Shown: piece after piece, positions 1 to 8,860 of the stretch
Layout of the letters: every line of letters begins with the position of its first letter
How positions within the stretch are numbered: position 1 is the stretch's first letter
From: Rhodospirillales bacterium
GTDB taxonomy: Bacteria > Pseudomonadota > Alphaproteobacteria > Rhodospirillales > Magnetospirillaceae
Direction: 5' to 3'
DNA: 64,000 nucleotides
Assembly: GCA_019455065.1 (NCBI GenBank)
Contig: JACFNC010000001.1
Span: forward strand, 62,001 to 126,000
Notes under the pieces: generated by a model
The model's database searches: none
Seen by the model: only the letters and a program-made list of their open reading frames with translations
What the model was told of the DNA's origin: nothing
Position numbers and translations under genes: made by a program

Positions 1-927
1 ATTCTTGACCTCCGATGCGACGACGGCGAAGCCCTTGCCGGCTTCACCGGCCCGCGCCGCCTCGATGGTGGCGTTGAGGGCGAGCAGATTGGTCTGGTGC
101 GCGATGTCGTCGATCAGATTGACGACGGTTCCGATTTTCTCGGCGGCCTCGGCGAGCGAGGTCACAGTCGCGTCCGCTCGTTCCGCCTCCGCCACGGCGG
201 ACATGGCGATGCGCGAAGAGGTCGACACCTGCTCGGATATTTCGCTGACCGATGCCGAAAGCTGCTCGGCGGCCGATGCCACCGTCTGGACGTTTGCCGA
301 GGTCTGCTCGGCGGCCGCCGCGGCCATCGTCGCCTGCTCGCTGGTGCGGGTCGCGGTGCCGCTCATGCTCGCGGCGGTCGCCTGAAGCTCGGTGGCCGCG
401 GAAGCCACCCCCTCGGCGATGCGCTGGATGCTGGTTTCGAATTCGCCCGTCGCCGTCCGGAATTCGGCGATTTTTCCGGCCATGGCGGCGGACGCGCCAT
501 TGATCGTCCTGGCCGCGTGGCGGAATCCGCCGCCCATTCCCCCTTCCATGATGCGGCGATGGTATCGGTGCTCGCGGACCGCCTCCATCGAGGCCGCCGC
601 CTCGCGGACAAAGGCGTCGGTGCGGTCGACGAGGTCGTTGACCGACCACAGCAACTCTCCGACGAGCCCGCTATCGCCGATTCCCACCGTCCGGCGCTCG
701 AAATCGCCGCCGGCCACCGCCCGGCAGGTTTCGGCCGCCCGCCGAAGATCGACTTCAATGCGGCGGAGCGACCACACCGCGGCCGCCGCGCCGATGACCG
801 CGACAAGGGCAAGGCCGGCACTCCGCCAATCCCCGCCGATCGCGCTCGCTCCGCTTCCGAGAAGGGCGGCGGTCCCGGCCACGAGCGCGGCGATGCGCGC
901 TCTAGAGAGAGAAGATCCACTCGTCAT
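1..927 (-). CDS. Methyl-accepting chemotaxis protein, C-terminus cut by window edge
   Basis: This is a chemoreceptor signalling protein that would control the CheA kinase. The start ATG lies inside the end of the upstream PAS gene. The first 60 residues hold two hydrophobic segments separated only by a few residues (GGDWRS), so there is no periplasmic sensor domain. A HAMP-like stretch and a long Ala/Glu/Ser-rich coiled coil follow. The frame then runs into the conserved hairpin tip ([20 protein letters not shown]) and leaves the window at base 1, with no stop seen. Its likely sensory input is the PAS protein encoded immediately upstream, together forming a split Aer-like receptor (inference). 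Confidence 0.93.
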   Translation of the reverse strand, partial: MTSGSSLSRARIAALVAGTAALLGSGASAIGGDWRSAGLALVAVIGAAAAVWSLRRIEVDLRRAAETCRAVAGGDFERRTVGIGDSGLVGELLWSVNDLVDRTDAFVREAAASMEAVREHRYHRRIMEGGMGGGFRHAARTINGASAAMAGKIAEFRTATGEFETSIQRIAEGVASAATELQATAASMSGTATRTSEQATMAAAAAEQTSANVQTVASAAEQLSASVSEISEQVSTSSRIAMSAVAEAERADATVTSLAEAAEKIGTVVNLIDDIAHQTNLLALNATIEAARAGEAGKGFAVVASEVKN

Positions 928-1426
928 AGGTGACCCCCCTGGTCTTGAGCTGGTCCGCCAGTTGGTTGAAAGCGGCCTGCATGCCTTGCTTGCGATCGTC
1001 GTGCCGGTCTTCTTCCGCGAGCAGCGATCGATAAAGGGGAATGATCGTTGTCTCGAGGGTGCGTCGATCCGCCGTGCGCCGGTTCGAATGATAGCCCACG
1101 ATCTCGCCGGCGCCGTCATAGCTCGGCGTCACATGGGCCAACACCCAGTAGTGATCGCCATTCTTGGAGCGGTTTATTACGTAAGCGAAGATCTCGTGAC
1201 CTGACGCGATCCGGTCCCAAAGCAGCTTGAACACGCAGCGCGGCATGTCGGGATGGCGGATGATGCTGTGGGGAGCGCCCAGCAACTCCCCCTCCCCGTA
1301 GCCGGAGATTCGGACGAAGACCCGATTGACATAGGTCAGTCGCCCCTTGAGGTCCGTCTTGCTGACTATGATCTCCGAATCCTCGAAGGTTCGTTCGGTA
1401 CCTGTCAGGTGGATGGAACGGGCCAT
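902..1426 (-). CDS. PAS domain sensor protein (Aer-like)
   Basis: A 174-residue protein made almost entirely of one PAS domain. The sequence [20 protein letters not shown] and the following [10 protein letters not shown] and WVLAHVTPS stretches match the Aer/PAS family that binds FAD or heme to sense redox state or oxygen. No transmembrane segment or output domain is visible. Its last 26 bases overlap the start of the chemoreceptor gene on the same strand, so the two are translationally coupled. A GGAGAG ribosome site sits just upstream of the ATG. The ligand is not certain. Confidence 0.9.
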   Translation of the reverse strand: MARSIHLTGTERTFEDSEIIVSKTDLKGRLTYVNRVFVRISGYGEGELLGAPHSIIRHPDMPRCVFKLLWDRIASGHEIFAYVINRSKNGDHYWVLAHVTPSYDGAGEIVGYHSNRRTADRRTLETTIIPLYRSLLAEEDRHDDRKQGMQAAFNQLADQLKTRGVTYDEWIFSL

Positions 1427-1553
1427 ATCGCTCTCCGGGTTTTCCCGTATCGACCCTAATATTTCCTCTTACCCTATTGGAATAGACTTAACCGCATATG
1501 CCTTCGCCTCACGAACACTGCGCTTCGTCTGCCGCAATCTTGGCGAGCGCCGG

Positions 1554-2480
1554 TTACCGGGTCGAGGTCGTCGAGGTCGTCGAGGTGGAGCCAGAGCCGC
1601 TTGTGTCGGCGCCGACCGCGATCGCCGCGCCGATGGCGGCGGCCGCGGCTATGGCGCCGCCGGCCATGCCCACGCCGAGTCCTCCGGCCGCAATCGCGGA
1701 GGCGCCGGCCCCGGCCGCCGCGCCGGCCGCGCCGGCGGCCCCGCCGGTCGCCGCCGCGCCTGTGGTGCCGCCGCCGGCAGCTCCCACTCCTGTTCCGCCG
1801 GCGGCTCCGCCCGCAACGCTGGTCGGCGTCAGCGAGGCGTTCAAGTTGGCCAACTGAGTCACCGCCATCGGCGGCGGAGCCGCCGGGGGTGTGGGTGGGG
1901 GCGGCGGGGCACCGGGAAGCGCCGGTCCGACGGTGGTCGAGAGTCCGGGCGCGCCGAGAGTGGTGGAGACACCCGCGAGGTTGCTGACCACCACCGTCCC
2001 CTGGGATACCGTCACGGTGGTCACACCGTTTGCCGCCACGACCACGCTTAGGGCGGTGCCGCGCACGCCGATGGTGGCAGTCGGCGTCTGCAGGAGGTAG
2101 CTGGAGGAGGGAAGCCGTCCCGAAACAAAGGAGAAGGCGCCCCTGGTGAGTTTCAGGATCATCTTGCTGGTCGAGGGATCGGGGTCGAAGACGACCTTGT
2201 CGAGGACCATGCGCGCGTTTTCGCCCATGCGAAGGACGGTCTCGTCGAGAAAGACGATTTCGGTCGCACTGCCGGGGGCGGTGGCAATCACCTCGTCATG
2301 GAAGACATTGTCCCAGAGCCTTATTTGCCGTGTCTCCAGATCGAGCGTGCCGGAAACCTTTTGCACCACACGGCTGGTGGACCCGACGCGCGATGCCGCC
2401 ATTCCGGCATTCATCGAAGTCGACAAGACGAGTACAGCGGACAGCATCATGGCGCTGCCGGACCGGACAAGAAGCATCAT
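1554..2480 (-). CDS. FecR-domain exported protein with Ala/Gly-rich tail
   Basis: A 308-residue protein with an N-terminal signal peptide ending near NAGMAA. Residues about 35-170 form a FecR domain (SATEIVFLDETVLRMGENAR, then IGVRGTALSVVV). Unlike FecR anti-sigma regulators it has no transmembrane helix after a cytosolic domain, so it is probably a periplasmic or surface FecR-type protein of unknown role. After a proline run the last 110 residues are almost only Ala, Gly and Thr and end in Ser/Thr repeats. The gene is monocistronic, and a strong purine-rich site directly precedes two adjacent ATG codons. Confidence 0.8.
   Translation of the reverse strand: MMLLVRSGSAMMLSAVLVLSTSMNAGMAASRVGSTSRVVQKVSGTLDLETRQIRLWDNVFHDEVIATAPGSATEIVFLDETVLRMGENARMVLDKVVFDPDPSTSKMILKLTRGAFSFVSGRLPSSSYLLQTPTATIGVRGTALSVVVAANGVTTVTVSQGTVVVSNLAGVSTTLGAPGLSTTVGPALPGAPPPPPTPPAAPPPMAVTQLANLNASLTPTSVAGGAAGGTGVGAAGGGTTGAAATGGAAGAAGAAAGAGASAIAAGGLGVGMAGGAIAAAAAIGAAIAVGADTSGSGSTSTTSTTSTR
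1559..1590. repeat. Short tandem GTCGAG-type repeat inside FecR-domain gene
   Basis: Three to four near-identical 9-base units (ggtcgtcga) encode the Ser/Thr repeats at the extreme C-terminus of the FecR-domain protein. Such a run could vary in length by slippage. Confidence 0.6.
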
Positions 2481-2545
2481 CCCCTCCCGATGCGTCCTTA
2501 TCCGCCGATACTAGACTCAACGACTGCTGCGCACAAACCGCGCGG

Positions 2546-2746
2546 TCATTCGGGCAAAGCTCGCGCCAGGTCGATCGCTTCGTCCAACACGTCGGTGTCC
2601 CCGATATGGTTGGCGAGCAGGAGAATCAGGCGGGCGTTGACGAGCAGACTCTGTTCGTCGGTAAGATCGCGGTGGGCGGCGATCAGTTTGGCGTATAAGC
2701 CGTCCGCATCGCCCGATCGATCGTCGGTCAGTAGCTTGCCGGCCAT
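2546..2746 (-). CDS. DUF2783 family small protein
   Basis: A 66-residue protein (MAGKLLTDDRSGDADGLYAK at the start) of the DUF2783 family. Members are usually encoded directly after an FAD-dependent aromatic hydroxylase and have no established activity. Here the ATG follows the hydroxylase stop codon by one base, so the two genes are almost certainly co-translated. It is a helical, soluble protein with no cysteines or membrane segment. A role as partner or chaperone of the hydroxylase is inference only. Confidence 0.85.
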   Translation of the reverse strand: MAGKLLTDDRSGDADGLYAKLIAAHRDLTDEQSLLVNARLILLLANHIGDTDVLDEAIDLARALPE

Positions 2747-2747
2747 C

Positions 2748-4418
2748 TCACCTTCTCCCTGATACTTGGCCGATGGCGCGTCGAAGGGCCGCCGAAACCT
2801 TTTCCCTGTCGAAGGCGCGCCACCGGGCTGCCACATGTTGGTCGGGTCGCACGAGGTAGAAGGTGCCCGGGCGGGCGTCGTATCGGCGGGCCAACAGCCC
2901 TTCGCTGTCCACAAGGGCCGTCGGCCCCTTGCCTGTCGGCGGCACGACCACCGTGAAGCGAACGGGGACAATCGTCTCCCCCAATGCGGCGAGGTCCGCC
3001 GCCAGATGCTCGGGAACGGATTCTCGGTCTGCAAAATAGAGAGCCGTGAAGTCGCCGCCCAGTGCGTCGATCAGCCAGCCGGAACTGCCGCCAATGGTCA
3101 CGGGCGCGTCCACGCAGGGGGCCCCGGGCGCGACGCCTCCCTCGAACGCGTCCTCGTCACGCGTGGTGAGCGGCGAGTGTGGGTAGCTGGTCGGCGTGGA
3201 CAGCCGCCCGCTGTTGAGCATCCGCCGGGCGAACGGAAACTCCGCAGCAAGGCTGAGAACGGCATCGCGAAAGGCGCGGCTGACGGCCGTCTTGGGGGTG
3301 ATGAAATCGGTGGAGCGGGTGGAGTGGCCAAGGTTCTCCTCGGCGGCCGCGATGCGCTCGGCATCGTAGCTCTCGAGCAGATCGTCCGGCGCCAGCCCTT
3401 TCAGAACCAGGGCCAGCTTCCAGGCAAGATTGTCGGCGTCTTGCACACCGGAATTGGCCCCGCGAGCGCCGAAGGGCGAGACTTGGTGGGCCGCGTCGCC
3501 CACGAACATTACGCGACCGTGGCGGAAGCGGTCGAGACGGCGGCACTGGAACGTGTAGACGCTCACCCATTCGAGCTCGAACTCGGTGTCCGCCCCCAGC
3601 ATTGCGCGAAGCCTTGGAATGACCCTTTCGGGCTTCTTTTCCTCCTCGGGATCGGCCTGCGGGCCGAGTTGGAAATCGATTCGCCAGACGTCATCGGCCT
3701 GCATGTGGAGCAGGGCGGACTGACGGCGATGGAATGGCGGGTCGAACCAGAACCAGCGCTCGGGCGGGAAACCGGCTTTCATCACCACGTCGGCGATGAG
3801 GAACCGATCGTGGAAGACCTGTCCCTTGAAGTCGAGCCCCAGCATCTTGCGCACGGGGCTGCGCGCACCATCGGCCGCCACCAGATATTGGCATTCCGTG
3901 ATGTAGCGACCCTCCGGAGTCTCGACTTCCAACTCGACGTGGCCGGACTTGGCGCCAACGCCGACCACCCGATTTTGCCAGCGCAATTCGATCCGAGGAT
4001 CGGCGGTGGCGCGCTCGATTAGGAACTGCTCGAGATAGTACTGCTGCAAATTGAGGAAGGCGGGAATCTTGTGCCCCGTCTCAGGCAGAAGGTCGAACTG
4101 ATAGACCATGCGGTCACGGTGGAAGATCTTTCCCACCTTCCAGACCACCCCCTTGTCCAGAATGGGTTGCGCGCAACCCAGCCGGTTCCAGATTTCGAGC
4201 GCGCGCTTGGCGTAGCAAACGGCCCGCGACCCGACGCTGACGGTGCGGTCCTCGTCGAGAACGACAACCGGGAGGCCGTGCGCCGCGAGGTCCAGGGCGG
4301 CCGTCAGCCCGACCGGGCCGGCCCCGATCACCGTTACCGGGTGGCGACGCGGGCGGCTCTCTCGCTGTTCGACGCAGCGGGAGTAGGGGTAGTCGGGGTA
4401 TCGGTAGGTGGCCAGCAT
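2748..4418 (-). CDS. FAD-dependent aromatic monooxygenase (MhpA/PheA-like)
   Basis: A 556-residue class A flavoprotein hydroxylase. The dinucleotide-binding motif VIGAGPVGLTAALDLAAHG is near residue 30. The second FAD motif DG is in YLVAADGARSPVRKMLG, and the third is FVGDAAHQVSPFGARGANSG. The C-terminal thioredoxin-like domain typical of MhpA-type enzymes follows. The start begins MLATYRYPDYPY; a TTG five codons upstream is less likely. Such enzymes hydroxylate phenolic rings with NAD(P)H and oxygen, but the substrate cannot be read from sequence. It is divergent from the phenylpyruvate decarboxylase gene, which fits a role in aromatic degradation. Confidence 0.88.
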   Translation of the reverse strand: MLATYRYPDYPYSRCVEQRESRPRRHPVTVIGAGPVGLTAALDLAAHGLPVVVLDEDRTVSVGSRAVCYAKRALEIWNRLGCAQPILDKGVVWKVGKIFHRDRMVYQFDLLPETGHKIPAFLNLQQYYLEQFLIERATADPRIELRWQNRVVGVGAKSGHVELEVETPEGRYITECQYLVAADGARSPVRKMLGLDFKGQVFHDRFLIADVVMKAGFPPERWFWFDPPFHRRQSALLHMQADDVWRIDFQLGPQADPEEEKKPERVIPRLRAMLGADTEFELEWVSVYTFQCRRLDRFRHGRVMFVGDAAHQVSPFGARGANSGVQDADNLAWKLALVLKGLAPDDLLESYDAERIAAAEENLGHSTRSTDFITPKTAVSRAFRDAVLSLAAEFPFARRMLNSGRLSTPTSYPHSPLTTRDEDAFEGGVAPGAPCVDAPVTIGGSSGWLIDALGGDFTALYFADRESVPEHLAADLAALGETIVPVRFTVVVPPTGKGPTALVDSEGLLARRYDARPGTFYLVRPDQHVAARWRAFDREKVSAALRRAIGQVSGRR

Positions 4419-4602
4419 GTCGGCCCGCCGCAAATACGTAGAACGATACTAGTGCACAGTGCGACCGGTTTTAACGCGATACAAGATGCACCGATCTTCG
4501 GCGCCGTCCGTATCGCAACGCTCTGCTCTCCTTCCCGCGTGGCTTGCCTGACCTGGTGTCCGCACCGACATGCAAAGAATTCGGCGGTGGAGGTTGATGA
4601 CC

Positions 4603-6225
4603 ATGCCGCGGACGGTCAGTGAAGCCTTGCTCGAGGCGCTCGCGGCGCATGGGGCTCGCGAGATCTTTGGCATTCCCGGCGACTTTGCGCTTCCGTTCTT
4701 CAAGGTCATCGAGAAGACCGGAATCCTTCCGCTCTATACGCTGAGCCACGAACCGGCGATCGGCTTCGCCGCGGACGCGGCCGCCCGCCTGCACGGCGGC
4801 CTGGGAGTGGCCGCGGTGACCTACGGGGCGGGTGCCCTCAACATGGTCAACCCGGTGGCCGGCGCCTACGCCGAGAAGTCGCCGCTGGTGGTCATTTCCG
4901 GCGCCCCCGGGCGCGACGAGGGGAGGCGCGGCCTGCTGCTGCATCATCAGGCGAAGACACTCGACTCGCAGCTCAGGGTGTTTCGCGAGGTGACCTGCGA
5001 CCAGGCGGTGCTGGACGACCCGCGCCGTGCCCCGCATGAGATCGCCCGCGTGTTGCGGTCTTGCCGCGAGCACTCACGGCCGGTTTACCTCGAACTGCCA
5101 CGCGACATGGTGCTGGCGCGCTGCGACAAGGTGTCGGCGGCGCCGCCGACACCCGTCGATGCCGACGCGGTTCAAGCCTGCGCCGGTGAAATCCTCGATC
5201 GGGTACGAGCGGCCCGCGCGCCCGCTCTGCTGGTCGGCGTCGAGGTGCGGCGTCACCGGTGTGAAGACGCGGTGGCCGACCTGGCGCGCCGTCTCGGCGT
5301 TCCGGTGGCCACCACGTTCATGGGGCGCGGCCTGCTGGCCGAAACCGACGTGCCGCTGCTCGGCACCTATCTCGGCGTCGCCGGCAATCCGGAACTCACC
5401 GAGGTGATCGAGGGTGCCGACTGCCTGCTCATGCTGGGGGTCATCGTGTCCGACACCAACTTCGGGGTGTCCGGACGCCGCATCGACGTTCGCCGCAGCG
5501 TCATTGCCGCCGATCGCGAGGTCCGGCTGGGGTTCCACGTCTATCCGCTGGTTCCCCTGCCGAATCTGGTGGCCGCCTTGCTGGACGCTCTTCCGCCGAC
5601 CCAGGCGGGGCCGGCGAAAGCGAATGCACCACGCGTTCGTGAAGCCGCACCGGACGACGCGCCGATAACGCCGGATGCGATCGCTGCCGCAGTAAACGAT
5701 CTGTTCCTCGTCAACGGCGTCATGCCGATCGCGGCCGATATGGGAGATTGCCTGTTCACGGCGATGGACATGGCCCACTCTCCGATGGTCGCGCCCGGAT
5801 ACTACGCCACGATGGGTTTCGGGGTTCCGGCCGGGCTGGGCGTGCAGGCGGCGACCGGGCGCCGCCCTTTGGTGCTGGTCGGCGACGGCGCCTTCCAGAT
5901 GACCGGGTGGGAGCTGGGCAACTGCCGGCGCTATGGCTGGGATCCCATCGTCCTCTTGTTCAACAATGCCGGCTGGGAGATGCTGAGAACCTTCCAGCCC
6001 GAAACAGCCTACAACGACCTTGACGACTGGCATTTCGCGCGCCTGGCAGAGAATTTGGGAGGGACGGGCCGCCGGGTCGAGACGGTCGGGGAGTTGCGGC
6101 GAGCCTTGGACGCCGCGTATGAGACCAGGGGTAGGTTTCAGCTTGTCGAAATCATGTTGCAGCGCGGCGTGATATCGCCGACCCTCGCCCGCTTCATAGC
6201 TGCCCTGCGAAATAAAAATACCTAG
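4603..6225 (+). CDS. ipdC: Phenylpyruvate/indolepyruvate decarboxylase (ThDP enzyme)
   Basis: A 540-residue thiamine-diphosphate enzyme very close in pattern to Azospirillum IpdC/PpdC. It decarboxylates phenylpyruvate or indolepyruvate to the aryl acetaldehyde. The catalytic Glu is E50 in TLSHEPAIGFAADAAARL. The ThDP/metal motif runs from G427-D428-G429 to N454-N455. I chose the ATG at 4603 because a GGAGG lies nine bases upstream; the ATGs at 4597 and 4570 are poorly placed. The product could feed phenylacetate to the paa genes 10 kb away, and indoleacetic acid synthesis is the alternative role known for this family. Which of the two applies here cannot be told from sequence. Confidence 0.87.
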   Translation: MPRTVSEALLEALAAHGAREIFGIPGDFALPFFKVIEKTGILPLYTLSHEPAIGFAADAAARLHGGLGVAAVTYGAGALNMVNPVAGAYAEKSPLVVISGAPGRDEGRRGLLLHHQAKTLDSQLRVFREVTCDQAVLDDPRRAPHEIARVLRSCREHSRPVYLELPRDMVLARCDKVSAAPPTPVDADAVQACAGEILDRVRAARAPALLVGVEVRRHRCEDAVADLARRLGVPVATTFMGRGLLAETDVPLLGTYLGVAGNPELTEVIEGADCLLMLGVIVSDTNFGVSGRRIDVRRSVIAADREVRLGFHVYPLVPLPNLVAALLDALPPTQAGPAKANAPRVREAAPDDAPITPDAIAAAVNDLFLVNGVMPIAADMGDCLFTAMDMAHSPMVAPGYYATMGFGVPAGLGVQAATGRRPLVLVGDGAFQMTGWELGNCRRYGWDPIVLLFNNAGWEMLRTFQPETAYNDLDDWHFARLAENLGGTGRRVETVGELRRALDAAYETRGRFQLVEIMLQRGVISPTLARFIAALRNKNT

Positions 6226-6310
6226 GCCTGGGCAAGAAATTTTCATTGATTTCGCGGGTGCGAAGAAGTATCACGAGCTACCCTTAAGCGTAGTCGGGAC
6301 AGGTAGGGTA

Positions 6311-8026
6311 ATGGCTACACATTCGGTTTCTATCGCTTTCGCCGGCAGCGGCGGGGCGGGCGTCATGACGGCCGGGCAGATCCTTTTGGACGCTGCCGCA
6401 AAGGCCGGGTATTACGGCCTGATGACGCGTTCGTCCGGGCCGCAGATTCGCGGCGGCGAGGCGGCCGCGATGGTCCGCATCGGCACCAAGCCCATCGCCG
6501 CGGTCGACGACAAGTTCGATGTGCTGATCGCATTCGACTGGGGCAACGTCCATCGCTTCGCCGCGGAAATTCCGCTGCTGCCGGACAGCCTGATCCTGAC
6601 CGATCCGTCGCAGGGCGAAATCCACGCCGCGCTTCTCGCCTATCGCACCCGCGTCGCGGATCTGCAGATGGCGGCGCTGGCGAAGGCCATTCCGGGCGGC
6701 CGCGTCAACATGGTCGGCCTCGGCGCCATCGCGGCCTTGATCGGTTTGCCGATCGACACGGTCGTCGAGGTGGTCAGCGACCAGCTCAAGAAGAAGGGGC
6801 CGGAGGCTTTGCAGGCGAGTGCGGCGGCGATCAGAGCCGGCGCCGAGGCCACGGCCGGGATCGAGTCGCCCGCGCAGCTCGCCCCGGCGCTCCCCTCGTC
6901 GGTCGAGCACTGGAACATCAGCGGCAACGAGGCGGCGGGCCTTGGCGCTGTCCGCGGCGGCGTGCGTTTCTGCGCAGCCTATCCGATAACCCCGGCCACC
7001 GAGGTGCTCGAGTGGCTGGCCCCCAACCTGGCCGACCTGGGCGGTGTGTTGGTGCAGGCAGAGGACGAACTCGCCTCGATCAATATGTGCCTCGGCGCAT
7101 CGTTCGGCGGCGTGCCCTCGATCACCGCAACCTCGGGGCCGGGCCTGGCGCTGATGATCGAAGCCATCGGGCTTGGCATCGCCTCGGAAACGCCGGTCGT
7201 GGTCGTTGACGTGATGCGGGGCGGGCCGTCCACCGGCATCCCCACCAAATCGGAGCAGAGCGACCTCAACATCGCCATCTACGGAATGCATGGCGACGCC
7301 CCGCACCTGGTGCTTGCCCCGAACGCCATCGACGACTGCGTCTTCACCACGCAGTGGGCGGTGCATCTGGCGGAGGCCCTGCAATGCCCGGCCATCGTCC
7401 TGTCCGACCAGGGCATGGGCCAGTCCCGCGCCGTCGTCGACCGGCCGGCCGATCTCGCCTTCATCGCCCGTCGCGTCACGGCGGAGGCCAATACGCAGGG
7501 CTACCGGCGGTACGCGCTGACCGGCACGGGCGTTTCGCCCATGGCCGTTCCGGGTACGCCGGGATGCATGTACACGGCCGACGGGCTCGAGCACAACGAA
7601 CGCGGCACGCCGTCCAGCCAGGCCGCGGACCATCAGAAGCAGATGGACAAGCGCGCCGACAAGCTGGCCGATTACGACTACGGCAATCACTGGGCCGATA
7701 TCGAGGGTGACGGCGAGGTGGCGGTGATCACCTGGGGCTCGATCACCGGGGCCGTTCGCGAGGCGCTCGACCGCATGGCCGAACGTGGCCTCAAGGCGAA
7801 GCTGATTTCGGTGCGCCTCCTGACCCCGGTGCAGCCGGAGAAGATGGCGGCGGCGCTCGCGGGTGTGAAGAAGGCGTTGGTGATCGAACAGACGCACTCG
7901 GCGCAGTTCTACCACTTCCTGCGCGCCTTCTACAGGTTGCCGGCCGAGGTCGAGGTGTTCCACCGGCCCGGACCGCTTCCCGTTCGCCCCGGCGAAATCG
8001 AATCCAAACTCGCAGCCTGGATGTAG
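6311..8026 (+). CDS. korA: 2-oxoacid:ferredoxin oxidoreductase, fused gamma-alpha subunit
   Basis: A 571-residue subunit in which a gamma domain (residues about 5-190, with SSGPQIRGGEAAAMVRIG) is fused to an alpha domain. The alpha domain contains YPITPATEVLEWLAP and the hallmark GGPSTGIPTKSEQSDLNIA. This two-subunit architecture is that of KorAB-type enzymes. They oxidise 2-oxoglutarate or another 2-oxoacid to acyl-CoA and reduce ferredoxin. The gene is three bases upstream of korB. In Thauera, Azoarcus and Magnetospirillum related enzymes supply ferredoxin for aromatic metabolism. Substrate preference, including arylpyruvates, is not decided by sequence. Confidence 0.9.
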   Translation: MATHSVSIAFAGSGGAGVMTAGQILLDAAAKAGYYGLMTRSSGPQIRGGEAAAMVRIGTKPIAAVDDKFDVLIAFDWGNVHRFAAEIPLLPDSLILTDPSQGEIHAALLAYRTRVADLQMAALAKAIPGGRVNMVGLGAIAALIGLPIDTVVEVVSDQLKKKGPEALQASAAAIRAGAEATAGIESPAQLAPALPSSVEHWNISGNEAAGLGAVRGGVRFCAAYPITPATEVLEWLAPNLADLGGVLVQAEDELASINMCLGASFGGVPSITATSGPGLALMIEAIGLGIASETPVVVVDVMRGGPSTGIPTKSEQSDLNIAIYGMHGDAPHLVLAPNAIDDCVFTTQWAVHLAEALQCPAIVLSDQGMGQSRAVVDRPADLAFIARRVTAEANTQGYRRYALTGTGVSPMAVPGTPGCMYTADGLEHNERGTPSSQAADHQKQMDKRADKLADYDYGNHWADIEGDGEVAVITWGSITGAVREALDRMAERGLKAKLISVRLLTPVQPEKMAAALAGVKKALVIEQTHSAQFYHFLRAFYRLPAEVEVFHRPGPLPVRPGEIESKLAAWM

Positions 8027-8029
8027 ACC

Positions 8030-8860
8030 ATGACCGCTCAAGCTCAAACGCTGACCGCCAAGGATTTCAAGTCGGACATCAAGCCCGTCTGGTGCCCCGG
8101 TTGCGGCGACTTCTCCGTGCTTTCCGCGGTGACCAAGGCGCTTGCCGAGCTGCAGCTTCGGCCCGAGAAGGTGGCTGTGGTCAGCGGCATCGGCTGTTCA
8201 TCGCGAATTCCCGCCTACACGAACGTTTACGGCTTTCACGGCGTGCATGGCCGGGCCCTTGCCACGGCGACCGGCCTCAAGCTGGCCCGGCCCGACATGA
8301 CGGTGGTCGTCACCGGCGGCGACGGCGACGGCTTCTCGATCGGCGGCAACCATTTCCTGCACGCCTGCCGGCGCAATGTCGACATGACCTACATCGTCAT
8401 GGACAACGAGGTCTACGGGATGACCAAGGGCCAGGCGTCCCCGACCACCGACCCCGACTGGTGCAACAGCAAGCTGACGCCCGAAGGCCCGGGCGTCACC
8501 AAGCTGCGCCCCCTCAATCTCGCCCTGGCGGCCGGCGCCAATTTCGTGGGGCGCGGTTTCTCGGGCGATCCCAACGAGGTTGCCCGCCTGATCGCCGAGG
8601 GTATCCAGCACCCCGGCTTCTCGTTCATCCAGGTGCTCAGCCCCTGCGTGACCTTCCGCTCCGAACAGAGGGGCTGGAAGGACATCGTGCGGAAGGATAC
8701 CCTGAAACCGCGTCACACCATGGCCGAGGCGATGCAGGTGCTGGCGGAAGACGACGGCTTCAACACCGGCATCCTGTTCGCCGGAGACCGTCCGCCCTTC
8801 CAGCCGGGCCAGAAGGCGGTCACCGAGCTCGCGGCCATCGAACGGAGGTTTGCATCGTGA
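8030..8860 (+). CDS. korB: 2-oxoacid:ferredoxin oxidoreductase, beta subunit
   Basis: A 276-residue ThDP-binding beta subunit. Cysteines C22 and C25 (VWCPGCGDF), C56 (GIGCSS) and C206 (LSPCVTF) match the four ligands of the [4Fe-4S] cluster. The ThDP/Mg motif is GGDGDGFSIGGNHFLHACRR with MDNEVYGMTKGQ. It completes the KorA subunit encoded just upstream. Its stop codon overlaps the GTG start of the next gene (GTGA), so that ferritin-like gene is translated with it. Confidence 0.92.
   Translation: MTAQAQTLTAKDFKSDIKPVWCPGCGDFSVLSAVTKALAELQLRPEKVAVVSGIGCSSRIPAYTNVYGFHGVHGRALATATGLKLARPDMTVVVTGGDGDGFSIGGNHFLHACRRNVDMTYIVMDNEVYGMTKGQASPTTDPDWCNSKLTPEGPGVTKLRPLNLALAAGANFVGRGFSGDPNEVARLIAEGIQHPGFSFIQVLSPCVTFRSEQRGWKDIVRKDTLKPRHTMAEAMQVLAEDDGFNTGILFAGDRPPFQPGQKAVTELAAIERRFAS

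Noticed and set aside
2766-4022. Long plus-strand open frame opposite the FAD hydroxylase gene
   Set aside because: It is a shadow of a clear flavoprotein on the other strand, with no domain and no ribosome site.
6284-8047. Long open frame on the minus strand opposite korA (587 codons)
   Set aside because: It mirrors korA codon structure, lacks any recognisable domain and is His/Arg/Gly-rich, as expected for the antisense of a high-GC gene.
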